A stretch of DNA of 64,000 nucleotides from Dermatophagoides farinae (GCF_024713945.1 NC_134679.1:253001-317000); one strand, 5' to 3'; counted from the stretch's first letter, positions 42,701-53,210 are shown. Notes: generated by a model from the letters alone, not told the origin. Made by a program: numbers and translations.

Positions 42701-45638
42701 ATGGCATACATGTAAGTGTTTTTTTCTTTCTCTCTTTCTCAATTTCACATCATCAATCTCAGTAGTGTTTTATCAATTTAAATTTTTCAATTTTAATTCA
42801 ATAATTTTCATGACGAAAAATGTTATGGTCATCAATTTTTTTAATCTGATTGTTGAATAAGATATTTAGTTACAATGTTTTTTCTTTCTAAAAAAAAATA
42901 CTTTGAATGATAACAAATATAAGAAAAACCTTCATGAATAGATTACCGGTGTGTTTTCGACCTGATAATAATCCGGGAAAGAAGAAAAAAAAATCAAAAT
43001 AAATCAAACTGAAACGTGTTATGGTGATGATAATTTACCATGATTCTTGCACAAATTTCAATTTTCATTATCTTTTTCTACTCTCAAATTAATCTGGATT
43101 AAACGGAAGAGAGAAAATTTCCACTTGATAGTTTAGAAATAAGAGAAAAATTTTCAATATTTTATCTTTTTCTCCCATTTTTTTTTGGAAATAATTCGAT
43201 TCGATTCGATTGATCTTTCTGATTGATCAGTGAATGGCGATAAATCGGTTGTTATCATTTACCATCCCTCATTATTTGCACATTACATAAATTGTACTCT
43301 GATTTGATTTCAAACAATTTGAGCAACTTTTTTTCAAATGACAAATAATAAATCAAATCAGGTTTGTTTTGTTTGTTTATTGATTGAAATCAAATCAATT
43401 ATATTACGTGATGATAATGATTATCATCACGTATGCAAAATTGCAATAGAAGAAAAATTTTTTAAAAATCCAGAAGTCCATGTTGGAATTGTTTGTTTGT
43501 ATGTGTGTGTGTGATAACGAAATTTTTGTTTTTTTTTCTATTTCATCATTTGAATTGTACGTTCATTGATGTTCAATGTTTTCCTCTATTTTTATAATCA
43601 TATCATTTCACTACATGGAATTTTCTTCATCAATAATCAATATTAAACAAAATGTGTTGTGGCCGTTTATTTCATGCATTTTTTTTTAATTTTTTTTCTT
43701 GATTGAAAATAAACATTCTGTTTTATCTCATCTCGACATTTATTCACTTGTTTGTTTGTATTTTGTTAATCTTCTTTTTTTTATTGGATTCGGCCTCCGA
43801 AATATCCAAAAATCTATTAGTGGTTTCTTCCATCCTCCTGATTTTGATTGAAGGATACAAAACAAAAAAAATCGAATGATTTCCAATTCATTTGTTTTAA
43901 TTTATGTGGATTTGTTTACTCTTTTTTTTTCTCTCTCTCTCTCATCTCTATTTTCTAGCTCATATGACCATCGTCATTATTGATTTTGGTTTGGTTGAAT
44001 TTTTGTATGAAATATTTCTTTTTTTCCACTCGATGATGATGATAACATGGCCATTGAATTTGAACTTTTGTTGTTGTTGTTGCTTCTGCTCTTAGATTTG
44101 TTTAGTAAGAAAACGATTTCTTCTGTTCATTGCATTTGTTGTTTATTAGTTTATAGTTAATCAAAAAAACATTGAATGGAGAAAAAATTGACGAAATGAT
44201 GAAAATTAGAAAAATAAGGAGATAGATAGATTATCTTTGGCACATTACTTGCACAGACACACCACACCACACACACACACATAGATAGATAGTAGTGGCT
44301 TATAAGTTTCAAGTATTTAAGAGTTGATTAGATGGAAAAATTTTTACATTTCAAAAATTGTCTACAAAATACATGATACGATAATATTCACACTAACCAG
44401 CCGAACGTTTGACGATAATTGAGGACAATAAACTTTTCTTCTTGACTTGAATTTTTCATTTTTGTTATTGTTTTTGTTGTTGCTGTTGCTGTTGTTGAAT
44501 AAATGGATCATTTATTGTTGAATATTAAATCTTATTTGGCTAAATCCAAATCGCCAATTAAATCGAAAAATCATCATCATCAACATCATAATCATAATCA
44601 TCAACAGCAAAATTCTCCAGATTTATCTTTACATGAAAATCGGTTGTGAATCTTTTTTGTTATTCTAGTGTTTTTTTCTAATTATTTTTTTAAATTTAAT
44701 CTTATAGCATCACTCATGAAGAAATCGATGAAACTGTCAAGTATTTAAAATCAAAAGTATCAATCGAACCAACTATTGGTATTATTTGTGGATCTGGTCT
44801 TGGTGGATTGGCTGATCTGATTACTGAACCAGTATCAGTTGAATATAAAGATATACCACATTTTCCAGTTAGTACAGGTTTGTATTAGTTTTTTTCTTTA
44901 TTCAAGTTCATTAATGTTAATTTTTATTTTTCATCACTAGTTCATGGTCACGCTGGAACACTAGTATTTGGACACCTTGGTAAAGCTTCTGTTGTTTGTA
45001 TGAAAGGACGAATCCATGCATATGAAGGTTATTCATTGGCACGATGTACATTTCCGATTCGTGTTATGAAAGGTTTGGGCGTTGAAACTTTGATCGCTAC
45101 AAATGCTGCCGGTGGTCTCAATGAACATTTCAATGTCACTGATATTATGATGATTAAAGATCATATCTTTTTCCCTGGATTTTCTGGCAATAATCCACTT
45201 CGTGGTCCAAACGATGATCGTTTCGGTATCCGTTTTCCAGCCATGAATACTTGTTATGATCAGGAATTGATGCGATTGGCCGAAGAAGCTGTGGATAAAT
45301 TGAAGATTAATAAACATTTTCAAAAAGGTGTCTACGCTATGGTTGGTGGTCCAAATTTCGAAACAGTTGCTGAAGCCAAATTACTTCGTATGGTTGGTAG
45401 TGATGCTGTTGGCATGAGTACTGTACATGAAACAATGGTAGCACATCATTCGGGTATGCGTGTCATTGCATTCTCATTGATTACCAACAAAATTGTGATG
45501 GGTTATGATTCCGACGATAAAGCCAATCATGAAGAAGTGTTGGCCGCTGCTAAAGAACGATCTAAAGATTTTGAAAATTTGATTCAAGAAATTGTAGCCA
45601 GCATTCCAAATGGCCACATTGTTGCAAATGACAATTGA
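42701..45638 (+). CDS. PNP: Purine nucleoside phosphorylase, two alternative first exons
   Basis: Trimeric-type PNP splits guanosine and inosine (and deoxy forms) with phosphate to base plus (deoxy)ribose-1-phosphate in cytosolic purine salvage. Shared exons are 44708..44877 and 44941..45638. Two first exons fit: 42701..42711 (ATG GCA TAC AT|GTAAGT, phase 2) gives 292 residues, and 44503..44642 (phase 2) gives 335 residues with a His/Asn/Gln-rich N-terminal extension. In the 292-residue form all key residues fall at human numbers: Ser33 (GSGLG), His64, Arg84, His86, Tyr88, Phe159, Phe200, Glu201, Met219, Asn243 and His257. This implies an active enzyme with no indel across that span. Human PNP is 289 residues. 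An in-frame TAA directly precedes the 44503 ATG, so that exon cannot be extended upstream. ELP5 follows in the same orientation after 267 bases. The identity is certain; use of both first exons is inferred from phase and signals. Confidence 0.95.
43405..43433. repeat. Perfect 29-nt palindrome (14-bp arms, 1-nt centre)
   Basis: The left arm TACGTGATGATAAT is followed by G and then by its exact reverse complement. It lies inside the long first intron of the PNP transcript. It could form a hairpin or cruciform or bind a dimeric factor. The arms include ACGTGATGATAA, so it is not just a simple CAT repeat. Confidence 0.85.
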
Positions 45639-45717
45639 TAATTGATAACTTTATTGTTATTTTTGAGTTTTTATCGTTAAATCTTAAACGAACAAATTTT
45701 AACTTATTAAAAAAATG

Positions 45718-45723
45718 AATAAA
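45718..45723 (+). terminator. Poly(A) signal for PNP
   Basis: AATAAA about 80 bases after the PNP stop codon, in an A/T-rich tail. Confidence 0.7.
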
Positions 45724-45783
45724 TTAAAATGTTTTTAAAGTAAAAACCATATTGATTTGAATTCGATGGTTGATAGAATAATG

Positions 45784-45833
45784 ATGACGCGTCATCTAGT
45801 AGCCATCGTTGGCAAAAAAAAACAAACCACGTG
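45784..45833 (+). promoter_or_regulatory. ELP5 upstream region: CRE-like palindrome and E-box
   Basis: The 12-bp perfect palindrome ATGACGCGTCAT (45784-45795) has a TGACG half-site of the ATF/CREB type. CACGTG (45828-45833), followed by A, is a canonical bHLH E-box. Both lie 70-120 bases before the ELP5 start and after the PNP poly(A) signal, so they probably belong to the ELP5 promoter. Confidence 0.4.
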
Positions 45834-45905
45834 ACAATAACACATGTGGAATACAAAACCATTCAACTTTTGATCATTTCATTTCAATAATTGTTGGATT
45901 TTACA

Positions 45906-46995
45906 ATGTCTGATAAAAACAAAATTGTTGTCGAAAAAACTTGTCTATTACAAGATATATGGGATGAATCGACACGTTTACAGCCATTAATGTTAACATT
46001 GATCGATGATTTAGAAACATTGACACAACAGACAATATTTCTTGGTCATTTCATTGATCGTTTGGTATTGAAAAATTCATCCAGAAATTTTTTCCTATTA
46101 TCATTCGGTACTAATGAACAACATTTCTATCGACATGCCCAGATTAAATCGAATACAAAAATTCAAATTCTCAATGAACATGATTTTCAGCTATCGGATA
46201 CAGCTGTTGCATTCGAATCGAAACTTATTTCTTTAGCACCAATTGATTCATCGAATGTATTGATCATTAATTGTATAAATCCATTATTCCTTATTTTCGA
46301 TAATGATGGCAATGATGATGACGACAGAGGTATTGTGCGAAAATTTTATCAATTTCTTCAACGACTTAAAAAAAACTATCAACAAATTATACTAATCTAT
46401 CATTCAATGTTTGATTTATCGATTGAAGATGTCAATGAAACAAGTGTTTTATACATGTCAAATGTGATAATCGATTTTCGATTAAATAACATGAACAAAT
46501 CATTCAAACAATGTTTGATAATATTCGATAAAGATGATAATCATTCGAAAAAAACTATTCATTGTCATGTGATTACGAAAAAGAAACATCCACGAACTCA
46601 TCTACAATACGATCAGAAACATGAACATATTGAAATTGATACAAATTTAACGGTCAAATTCATTAGCCAAGATAATTTATTGAAACAAGAAAAATTAAAC
46701 AAAGATGATAATGACTCGACACAATTACCACAATCATCATTTCGTTTAACATTAACAAAACAGGAAGAAGAGGCTAGAGAAAATCTCGTTTTACCATATA
46801 TAAAGTAAGTGAAATTCTAATTTTTTATTATTAATACAATTTTATTTATTCTAATTTTTTGACAGAAAACAAAATTCACAGCCAACAAACAGCAATACAG
46901 CAACAACACGATCACCTGAATTTAATATCATCTATACATATGACAAGTTTGATGATATCGATGATGAAGATCCAGATGATGACCTGGATTTTTGA
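45906..46995 (+). CDS. ELP5: Elongator complex protein 5
   Basis: Elp5 is one of three RecA-like, catalytically inactive subunits (Elp4-Elp5-Elp6). They form a ring on Elongator, which modifies wobble uridine (cm5U derivatives) in cytoplasmic tRNAs. Exons are 45906..46804 and 46866..46995, joined in phase 2 across a 61-base GTAAGT intron, giving 342 residues. Evidence for the call is the C-terminal acidic tail DDIDDEDPDDDLDF, a hallmark of Elp5, preceded by the segment SSFRLTLTKQEEEARENLVLPY that corresponds to the conserved Elp5 strand before the tail. The N-terminal part fits a Rossmann-like core without an intact Walker A, as in the family. I chose the ATG at 45906 because frames upstream lack an ATG. 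The stop lies 25 bases from the MRPS22 stop on the other strand. Confidence 0.88.
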
Positions 46996-47020
46996 TGAAT
47001 TTAGAAGGCAAAAATGGCAA

Positions 47021-48337
47021 TCAATTTTCAGCCACGTTTTTGGTAACGCCTTGAATTTCTGTTAAAAGCTTCTGCAATGATAATTCTAATCGAGATTTGA
47101 TGCTGGAATTGGAATCATTTTTGATGTAAGTCTAGGAAATGAAAACAAAAATAAATGAATTTTTCATAAAAAATAAAACATTTTTTAAAAACAAATTACC
47201 TTGAATAAATCCAAGAATTTCTCCCATGGTATTGGTTTTGATGCTTCTATTCGATGAATATCGGCAGCTATCAATTCTAATGATTCTTGTGTTATGATTG
47301 AATTCAAATCGACAATTTTGGACACTTCGTCACGTGGATTAATGATATAATACAAAATAAGTAAGTTATAACCATCATTGAATCGTTGCTCAGAGATCAA
47401 ATGATATAAAAGTGAATCTATGCTACGATTGAATGCATAATGGAAAACCATTCCACCATAATGTCGAGTGGATAATAAATGATCAAAGTGATTATTGGAT
47501 GCAATATGTTCATATATTTTATGGCATAATTCTTCATATTTGGGATCTTCTGGTTCAAAATGTAAACATATATTATCTAACAATAATTTATATGCAGCTC
47601 GTTTCATCATTTCGGTAAGCTGTGGTTCTTCGAACATTTTCGGCAAATCGATATGACGTTCTTCTATCGGATAAAATATCTGATTAGTACGATGTCTTTC
47701 TTCACGATTTGCCTCTCGTAACGTTCCATCAGCATCACGAACAACAATCATTCTTTCCTGAAAATGATTCCAGAAAAAACGTTAATTTATTATAGAAAAC
47801 TAAATTACCAAACGTACATTATCCGAAAAACTGGCTGTTGCATCCATAAAAATCAATTTGATTGATGGATCAAGAAATCCTTGAAGGGCGATATCTTTTT
47901 CCAAAATTCTTGGCTCATATTCTTCCGTGTATTTTACCGGAGGCATTTGTAGCAATGAATCTGCACGTTTATCAGCTTGTTCAGTTTCCTGTTAAATGAA
48001 ATAATTAATAAATAATTAGCCAAAGTGATTCACTACTACTGACCATTTTCAATTGTTCGTCAGTCATGAAACGATATTTAGGCGAATTGAGATTTTCCAT
48101 TGATTTTGTGGAAAAAACTTTCACTGGATCATAACCAGTTAATGCTTTGAGTAGATAACGTACACGTTTATCCAGGAACAAATCTTCCATATCATTTCGG
48201 ATCGGTTGTTTGTTCATTTCATTCGAAAGAAATGTGGTCGTTGTAAAACATTTTGAATTTGATATCCTATAAAGATTTTCTGGTGATCCAAATAATTTCG
48301 ATAAATGACACGGCAAACGTTTATGAAACCTAAACAT
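47021..48337 (-). CDS. MRPS22: Mitochondrial ribosomal protein mS22
   Basis: Small-subunit mitoribosome protein specific to mitochondria. Four exons: 48337..48044, 47988..47818, 47757..47200 and 47131..47021. All are phase 0 with GT-AG borders and introns of 55-68 bases, giving 377 residues (human about 360). The N-terminal 40 residues are basic and Ser/Thr-rich with no acidic residue before the Pro-Glu near position 19-20, consistent with a mitochondrial targeting sequence. Family landmarks: the segment starting DLFLDKRVRYLLKALTGYDP, the IVVRDADGTLREA.REER motif, and STRHYGGMVFHYAFN, which matches the STRYFGGMVW block of vertebrate mS22. The last exon adds about 36 Lys/Ser-rich residues. The gene is tail-to-tail with ELP5 and lies 184 bases downstream of NOP14 on the same strand. 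Confidence 0.93.
47150..47155 (+). terminator. Nearest poly(A) signal for ELP5
   Basis: First plus-strand AATAAA after the ELP5 stop. It lies inside the last intron of MRPS22, so the ELP5 3' UTR would run antisense through the final MRPS22 exon. On the minus strand an AATAAA near 46846-46851 could serve MRPS22, so the two transcripts would overlap at their 3' ends. Confidence 0.4.
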
Positions 48338-48520
48338 TTTGTTCGAGAAAAAAATTTTGTTTCCAAAAATTCAAACAAAACATATGGCTCGCATGTTTTG
48401 AATACCATGTGATAAAGGCGGTGAAGGACTACATTTCGATTACTATCGATTGTTGGTTGGACAATTTCACTTTTTTGAAAATTTCATTTTAATTTATTAT
48501 TCGTTAAAAAAATGTCAAGG

Positions 48521-50345
48521 TTATTTATTCTTTTTATACAATCCTTGTTGGATAGATAAATCCTTTAGGATTTCTTTCACCTTATTCTTTCGTATTCTAT
48601 CTTTCTTTTCCACCTCTTTCAGATAGGTATCACGTAAGAATTTTGAATCCTTTCGTATCTCACGTTGTGCACCTTTAAATTCACGTTTATATTTTTTCAT
48701 TAATTTTTTTCTTTCACACTGATATTTTGGTTTTAATCGAAGATCGTCTTCAAATTTCGGTTCCAAAAGAGGAAGAATGAACGGCTTTGCTTGTATCGTA
48801 TTGATAATGACTGATTTGGGCGTTTTTTCCGTAAATTTATCAAGAATTTCTTGAAGAAATTTCTTCATTTGTTTTGGTACATTAGGCAATATTGTATCAC
48901 GGATCATTGCCATTGTCGATGATGACATGAATCGAATATTACTTGATGATGAATATTTTTCATGTAGATTTGATATTAGTTTGAATACTTGAATCGCTAG
49001 ATTATAGCTAATTATTGATGAATCTTCGTTTGATTTGAATCTTCCATCAAACAGATTAGTTAATGAAACTATATATCTGGAATTTTCCTCATCTGATGTG
49101 GTAAATTTTGTAACATTTAAGAAACAATCAGTTTCATGTTCCATTCGATGAAATAGTTTGATTTTTGTCTTTTCCTGTGGCAAACAAAGACGAACTAGAT
49201 TATCAATGTGAATGAATAATTCTGGACAAAATTTTTCAGAAGATAAGCTTTTCAGTAGAAAATTATTTAAAAATATAGCACAAGAAACTTCATTCAAATT
49301 CGAATATTTGATCTTATTCAATGTTCGAAGAACGATTAAATGAATAAAAGTTTGGAGCTCTTTGAAATAGGCACCAACTATCAAAATGGCCATTTCTCTT
49401 GGAGTGAATTTCAATTGTTTCTCAGCGACAGCAGTGAGCCGATCTTTCAAAAGTATGAAAGATTTTCGTGTAACTTTTGATTTCAAAAGATCGATCATTT
49501 CTTTAATCGTATTAAGTATCTGGCCAATATCATTCAAACTTTCGATAGAATTAAGTTTAGCCTTGAATCGACCATCAGGAGTTGATTGATCATCGGTAGG
49601 TACCGTTGTGGCTGATTGTTTTTTGGATATGCTAGATTCTTTAATCTGATTTTGATCGTCAAATACCAATTGTCGTAGAAGAGTGTCATAGTCATTTTTA
49701 TCGGAGTTTTTTATCCATCGTTTGATTGCTGCCCTTATGGCGGATAAGATTTCGAATTTCATTCCATTGGTTATCTAATTTTTGCGTCAATATTGTTGTT
49801 TCTTCTTGTTGCAATTTAATTCGGGCCTTTTCTGCTATAATTTCATCGAGAATTTCATTTTTACTTTTAGATGGTCCATATTCACCACCACCAAAATGGC
49901 TGGATTCAACATAATCATCACGAGTAAATAGATCCAAATGCTCATCATCTGAATCGATACGATCGTCAATCATTTCATCTAGTGGTCGACCTTTATGAGT
50001 TAATTCGACGACATCATTATGATCGAAATCGATTCGATTCTGTTGCTGACGGTATTTTTCTATCATTCGCTCATTGGCATCTTGTTCACGCATATCACGA
50101 AGACCTCGGCCAGCTCTATTTTTATTTTTATATTCTTGCAATAATGTCTGTTCACGTTTTTTGTATGCACGATTACGATTAATCAACGGTTTGCCAAATT
50201 CATTTTTGGCAATTTTACGGCCCAATACTTTGTGTTTGATCTTATTATGTCGTAATTCGAATGGATTCATTTCATTTTTCAATCGCAATTCTTCGGCTTT
50301 TTTATGCTCAATTTTTGAACGTTTTATCGCTTGATTTTTAGCCAT
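48521..50345 (-). CDS. NOP14: NOP14 ribosome-biogenesis factor, frame broken at an A-run
   Basis: Nucleolar SSU-processome component needed for 18S rRNA maturation. The first frame (from 50345) has the family blocks NPFELRHNKIKHKVLGRK, RAYKKREQTLLQEYK, ELTHKGRPLDEMID, SSHFGGGEYG and the Leu-Asp-x-x-Trp-x-Glu-Ile segment. The second frame has YDTLLRQLVF and the C-terminal HKREFKGAxREIRKD-type block (here KYKREFKGAQREIRKDSKFL). Switching frames needs one base fewer near the A6 run (T6 on the plus strand, 49707-49712); no GT-AG intron fits. Repaired length would be 607 residues, against about 850 in human and 810 in yeast. The acidic middle and part of the helical repeats look shortened or very divergent. 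AATAAA overlaps the stop codon. It shares a 214-bp divergent promoter with HOP2. Confidence 0.88.
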
Positions 50346-50559
50346 TTTCTTTGTTGTTTTTATAATAAACAAAAATTAAATTCACAAAAATACGAAGCAC
50401 GTGTATTTTGATCAATCAGCAGATTTTATTTTGGTCCCGTTCACAAACAACGTGACTGAATAGCATTCGAATTGTTTGGATTCATCCGAGAGAATTTTTG
50501 TCAAAACATTGAGTTTCATTCAGTTTCATCATCATTGAAATCAACATTGAAAAATTAAC
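50346..50559. promoter_or_regulatory. Divergent promoter between NOP14 and HOP2
   Basis: Only 214 bases separate the two start codons, which point away from each other. It contains a canonical E-box CACGTG at 50398-50403 and an AACGTGAC half-site near 50449. No TATA box stands out. The E-box also occurs upstream of ELP5, so housekeeping genes in this cluster may share a bHLH input. Confidence 0.5.
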
Positions 50560-51214
50560 ATGGCCAAAAGTAATATCGATGACGCTAAATTAGAGGTGAA
50601 ACGTTTCTTAATCCATGCTAATCGCCCATATAGTTGTACAGATGTGGCCAATAATTTTCAAAATAAATTCAACAAATCTTTGATACAAAAATCATTGGAT
50701 TCATTGGTCGAACAAAATGATGTGATTGAAAAATTAAATGGCAAACAAAAAATATATTTCATTTCACAAGAAAACACCAATTTCAATGAAGAATCAATGA
50801 AAAAAGTGCAAGAAAAAATTGAACAACATAATCAATTGATTGAAGAATTAAACAAGTCGATTGCTGAGAAACGAGAAAAATTGAATGCTTTAAAAAGTTA
50901 TGTATCAATCGAAGGAACTTCAAGATTGTTTGGCCCGATTACAGGCACAAGTTGATGAACTTCGTTTACAATCGAAAGAATATGAATCAAAATGTTCGGC
51001 CGAAAAAAATATGGATGCCGCGATTGAACGGAAATCTACGCTTACGTTGAAACGTAAAAAATTAGTAGATGAATGGCGAAAACGTAAACGTATGGCCACC
51101 GGAATAATTAATACGATAATGGAAAATTATTCGAAAAAGAAAAAAGATTTTTTTGAAGAAGTAGGTATCGAAACCGATGACGATAATAATGTTGTTATTC
51201 CTTCGAATGTTTAA
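50560..51214 (+). CDS. PSMC3IP: Homologous-pairing protein 2 (HOP2/TBPIP), frame broken at an A-run
   Basis: HOP2 pairs with MND1 and stimulates DMC1/RAD51 strand exchange in meiosis; it acts in the nucleus. Residues about 8-70 form the winged-helix DNA-binding domain, with RPYSCTDVANNFQ and a GKQKIYF strand. A coiled coil follows. The C-terminal part has the family-defining EWRKRKRMAT segment and FFEEVGIETDDDNNV. The frame must shift by one base at the A5 run 50892-50896. Removing one base gives exactly 217 residues, the length of the human protein, and a continuous coiled coil. No spliceable intron explains it: GT-AG options of 13 or 28 bases would restore frame but are too short. The stop lies 45-120 bases from the end of SCHIP1 on the other strand, depending on that gene's last exon. 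Confidence 0.9.
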
Positions 51215-51259
51215 GCGAAGATGAAGACACCAGCAAAGAAGTTTTGGATGTAAAAAATA

Positions 51260-52387
51260 TCATTTCGAAAGTCTAGTGAGAAAAAAAATCAAATTTAATT
51301 ATTCAAAATTTAATTAATAGAAAAAATTTTCTACTTACAAAAATTTCGTGAGATCTTCAATATCAACTAGTAATGAATCTTGTTCCATATATAATTCATC
51401 TCTTGTGATTAAAAGTTTTACCAGACTTGTGTTTAGTTCTGTTGGTGTAATAATTAAAATGAATGAATAAAAATTATGAATGTTTTCTTTTCTGTATTCA
51501 CTTACTTTCAATGCGACTAAAATGATCATTAACAATCAATTGAAGTTCAGACATACGTAATCGACGCAGAATTGGTATGGTTAATTTGGATACACCTTTT
51601 TGAAAATCTGGTGGAAAATTATGTATCAAATCATAGATTGATGATATTTCTTTTTCATTTTCTTTTTCAATTTTTAATCGTAATTTACAAATCTCTTTTA
51701 TCTAGTGTTGATAAATAACACAAAGTTAATTTGAATTTTTTTTTGTTGTTGTTGTTGTTCAATGAAAATACAAACCTGTGAAAGTGTCAATTTTGCTTCA
51801 GTGTACAATTTTGAATGATATTCAGAGAATTTGGTTTGATCACTCGGTTTTTCAATATCGCCAAATAGATCCACTTTATCTAGATCAAAGTTTACTTTTT
51901 GTAGTTTTTTAAATAGATAATAAATACGATTTTGCATTATAATATCATTATTATTGGTTTCATTTCCCATATGATTCAGGTCACCAAATGTATAATTTTC
52001 ATTATTTTCATTTAGAAAACAAATCTGTAGACTATCTAAATTTTGTATACGTGCCGATAATGTAGATGCTTTTTGTGATTTTCGATTCAATTTATATTGA
52101 GCAATTGGATCATCATCATCGTCGATTTCATCGAATGCTAAACGTCTTCGTATCTCTTCTTTGTTACTACTATTTCCACCGTTCGATGATGATGATGATG
52201 ATGATCCGATCTGTTGGATGGCTGAACTTGATGATGATGATGATCGATGATTATCTGATTGTTGTTGCTGTTGCTGTTGTTGTTGATCATCATGTTCATT
52301 GATATGTAATTTCTGTATATTTCTTTCAGCATTATCAGCATCAACAATTTGACTATTATGTAATTTTGATTCTTTGGTCGTAGACAT
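51260..52387 (-). CDS. SCHIP1: SCHIP1-domain (schwannomin-interacting-like) protein
   Basis: SCHIP1 family proteins bind Merlin/NF2 and, in flies, recruit Tao-1 to the Hippo pathway at the cell cortex. Exons are 52387..51776, 51701..51506 and 51438..51339. A tiny last exon, 51272..51260, is reached through a strong GTAAGTAG donor and a T/C-rich CACTAG acceptor, giving 306 residues. If the donor is not used, reading runs into TAA at 51335 (303 residues). The N-terminal half is disordered: Gln9, Ser7, a second Ser run, then an acidic DEIDDDDDP. The C-terminal part is the SCHIP1 coiled coil, with LRRLRMSELQLIVNDHFSRIE and RDELYMEQDSLLVDIEDLTK, close to the vertebrate RDELHMEQDAMLVDIEDLTR. All phases agree. 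The family call comes from that C-terminal block. Confidence 0.85.
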
Positions 52388-53185
52388 GAAAACTGATGAT
52401 AAGATCGATTTTCGAATACAAATGTTAATTTATCGAAGAATCGTTATTCTTTATGATTGCAGGAAGACTATGTTATGATGAGTTTTTCTTCTACTTGTTT
52501 TGTTTTCGGCAACTAAAATGACAACAAACCGTAAAAAAATAGATTTCTGTTTTCAGCACAATCTCAAAAACATGAATTGAGCAAGCAGCAAGCAAAAATT
52601 GAATCCATGGAAGAGAAACATAGAAACAGACATACAAAACACAACCAAAGAGACACCAAATCCGAGTGTTGTAGCAGTTTATGTTTGCAGAATGAGAACC
52701 GCAATATTATATACAATGAATGAGAACCGAACAATAACAACAACAAAATACATATAAGCAATACAAGTCATCGTTATTTTTGGCCAAAACAAGTCTAATC
52801 ATTTGTCGATAATGTTGTTGTTGTTCAACATTTTGATGATGACTGGTTTATCCGATGTGATCTAATTAATCTGATCAGATCAATTCAATTCTTTGATGCT
52901 TGTGCTTGATTCATGTCATATTGTGAAATCAGGTGACAGGTTTACATATATGTAAATGATGAATTTGGTTTGTTGGTTTTATTTGTCAAAAATAAAAAAA
53001 AACATTTTGTGATATAAAGATTTCTGTGTGTGTGTGTGTGTAGGTGGCGAGTGTGAAAATGTGCAAAAAATGAAAATAATTGATTAATTGAGCGACATCA
53101 GAATACATAAATAATATGTGTAGATAATATGTCTTTTTTTTGCCATAAAAGAGATAGAAAGATATCAAAATTGATTTTTTTTAAT
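52388..53185. other. Spacer upstream of SCHIP1
   Basis: Contains the SCHIP1 5' region and the region downstream of the cuticle gene. AT-rich with one (TG)n run near 53025; no ORF of substance in either strand. Confidence 0.5.
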
Positions 53186-53191
53186 TTTATT
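53186..53191 (-). terminator. Poly(A) signal for the cuticle protein gene
   Basis: Minus-strand AATAAA (TTTATT on plus), about 20 bases after the stop codon. Confidence 0.6.
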
Positions 53192-53210
53192 ATTTGTTAG
53201 ATCGATTTAA

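Noticed and set aside
45033-45323. 96-codon minus-strand frame
   Set aside because: Antisense shadow of the third PNP exon.
46859-47065. Plus-strand frame after the ELP5 intron
   Set aside because: Out-of-frame reading of the last ELP5 exon; the correct phase gives the DDIDDEDPDDDLDF tail.
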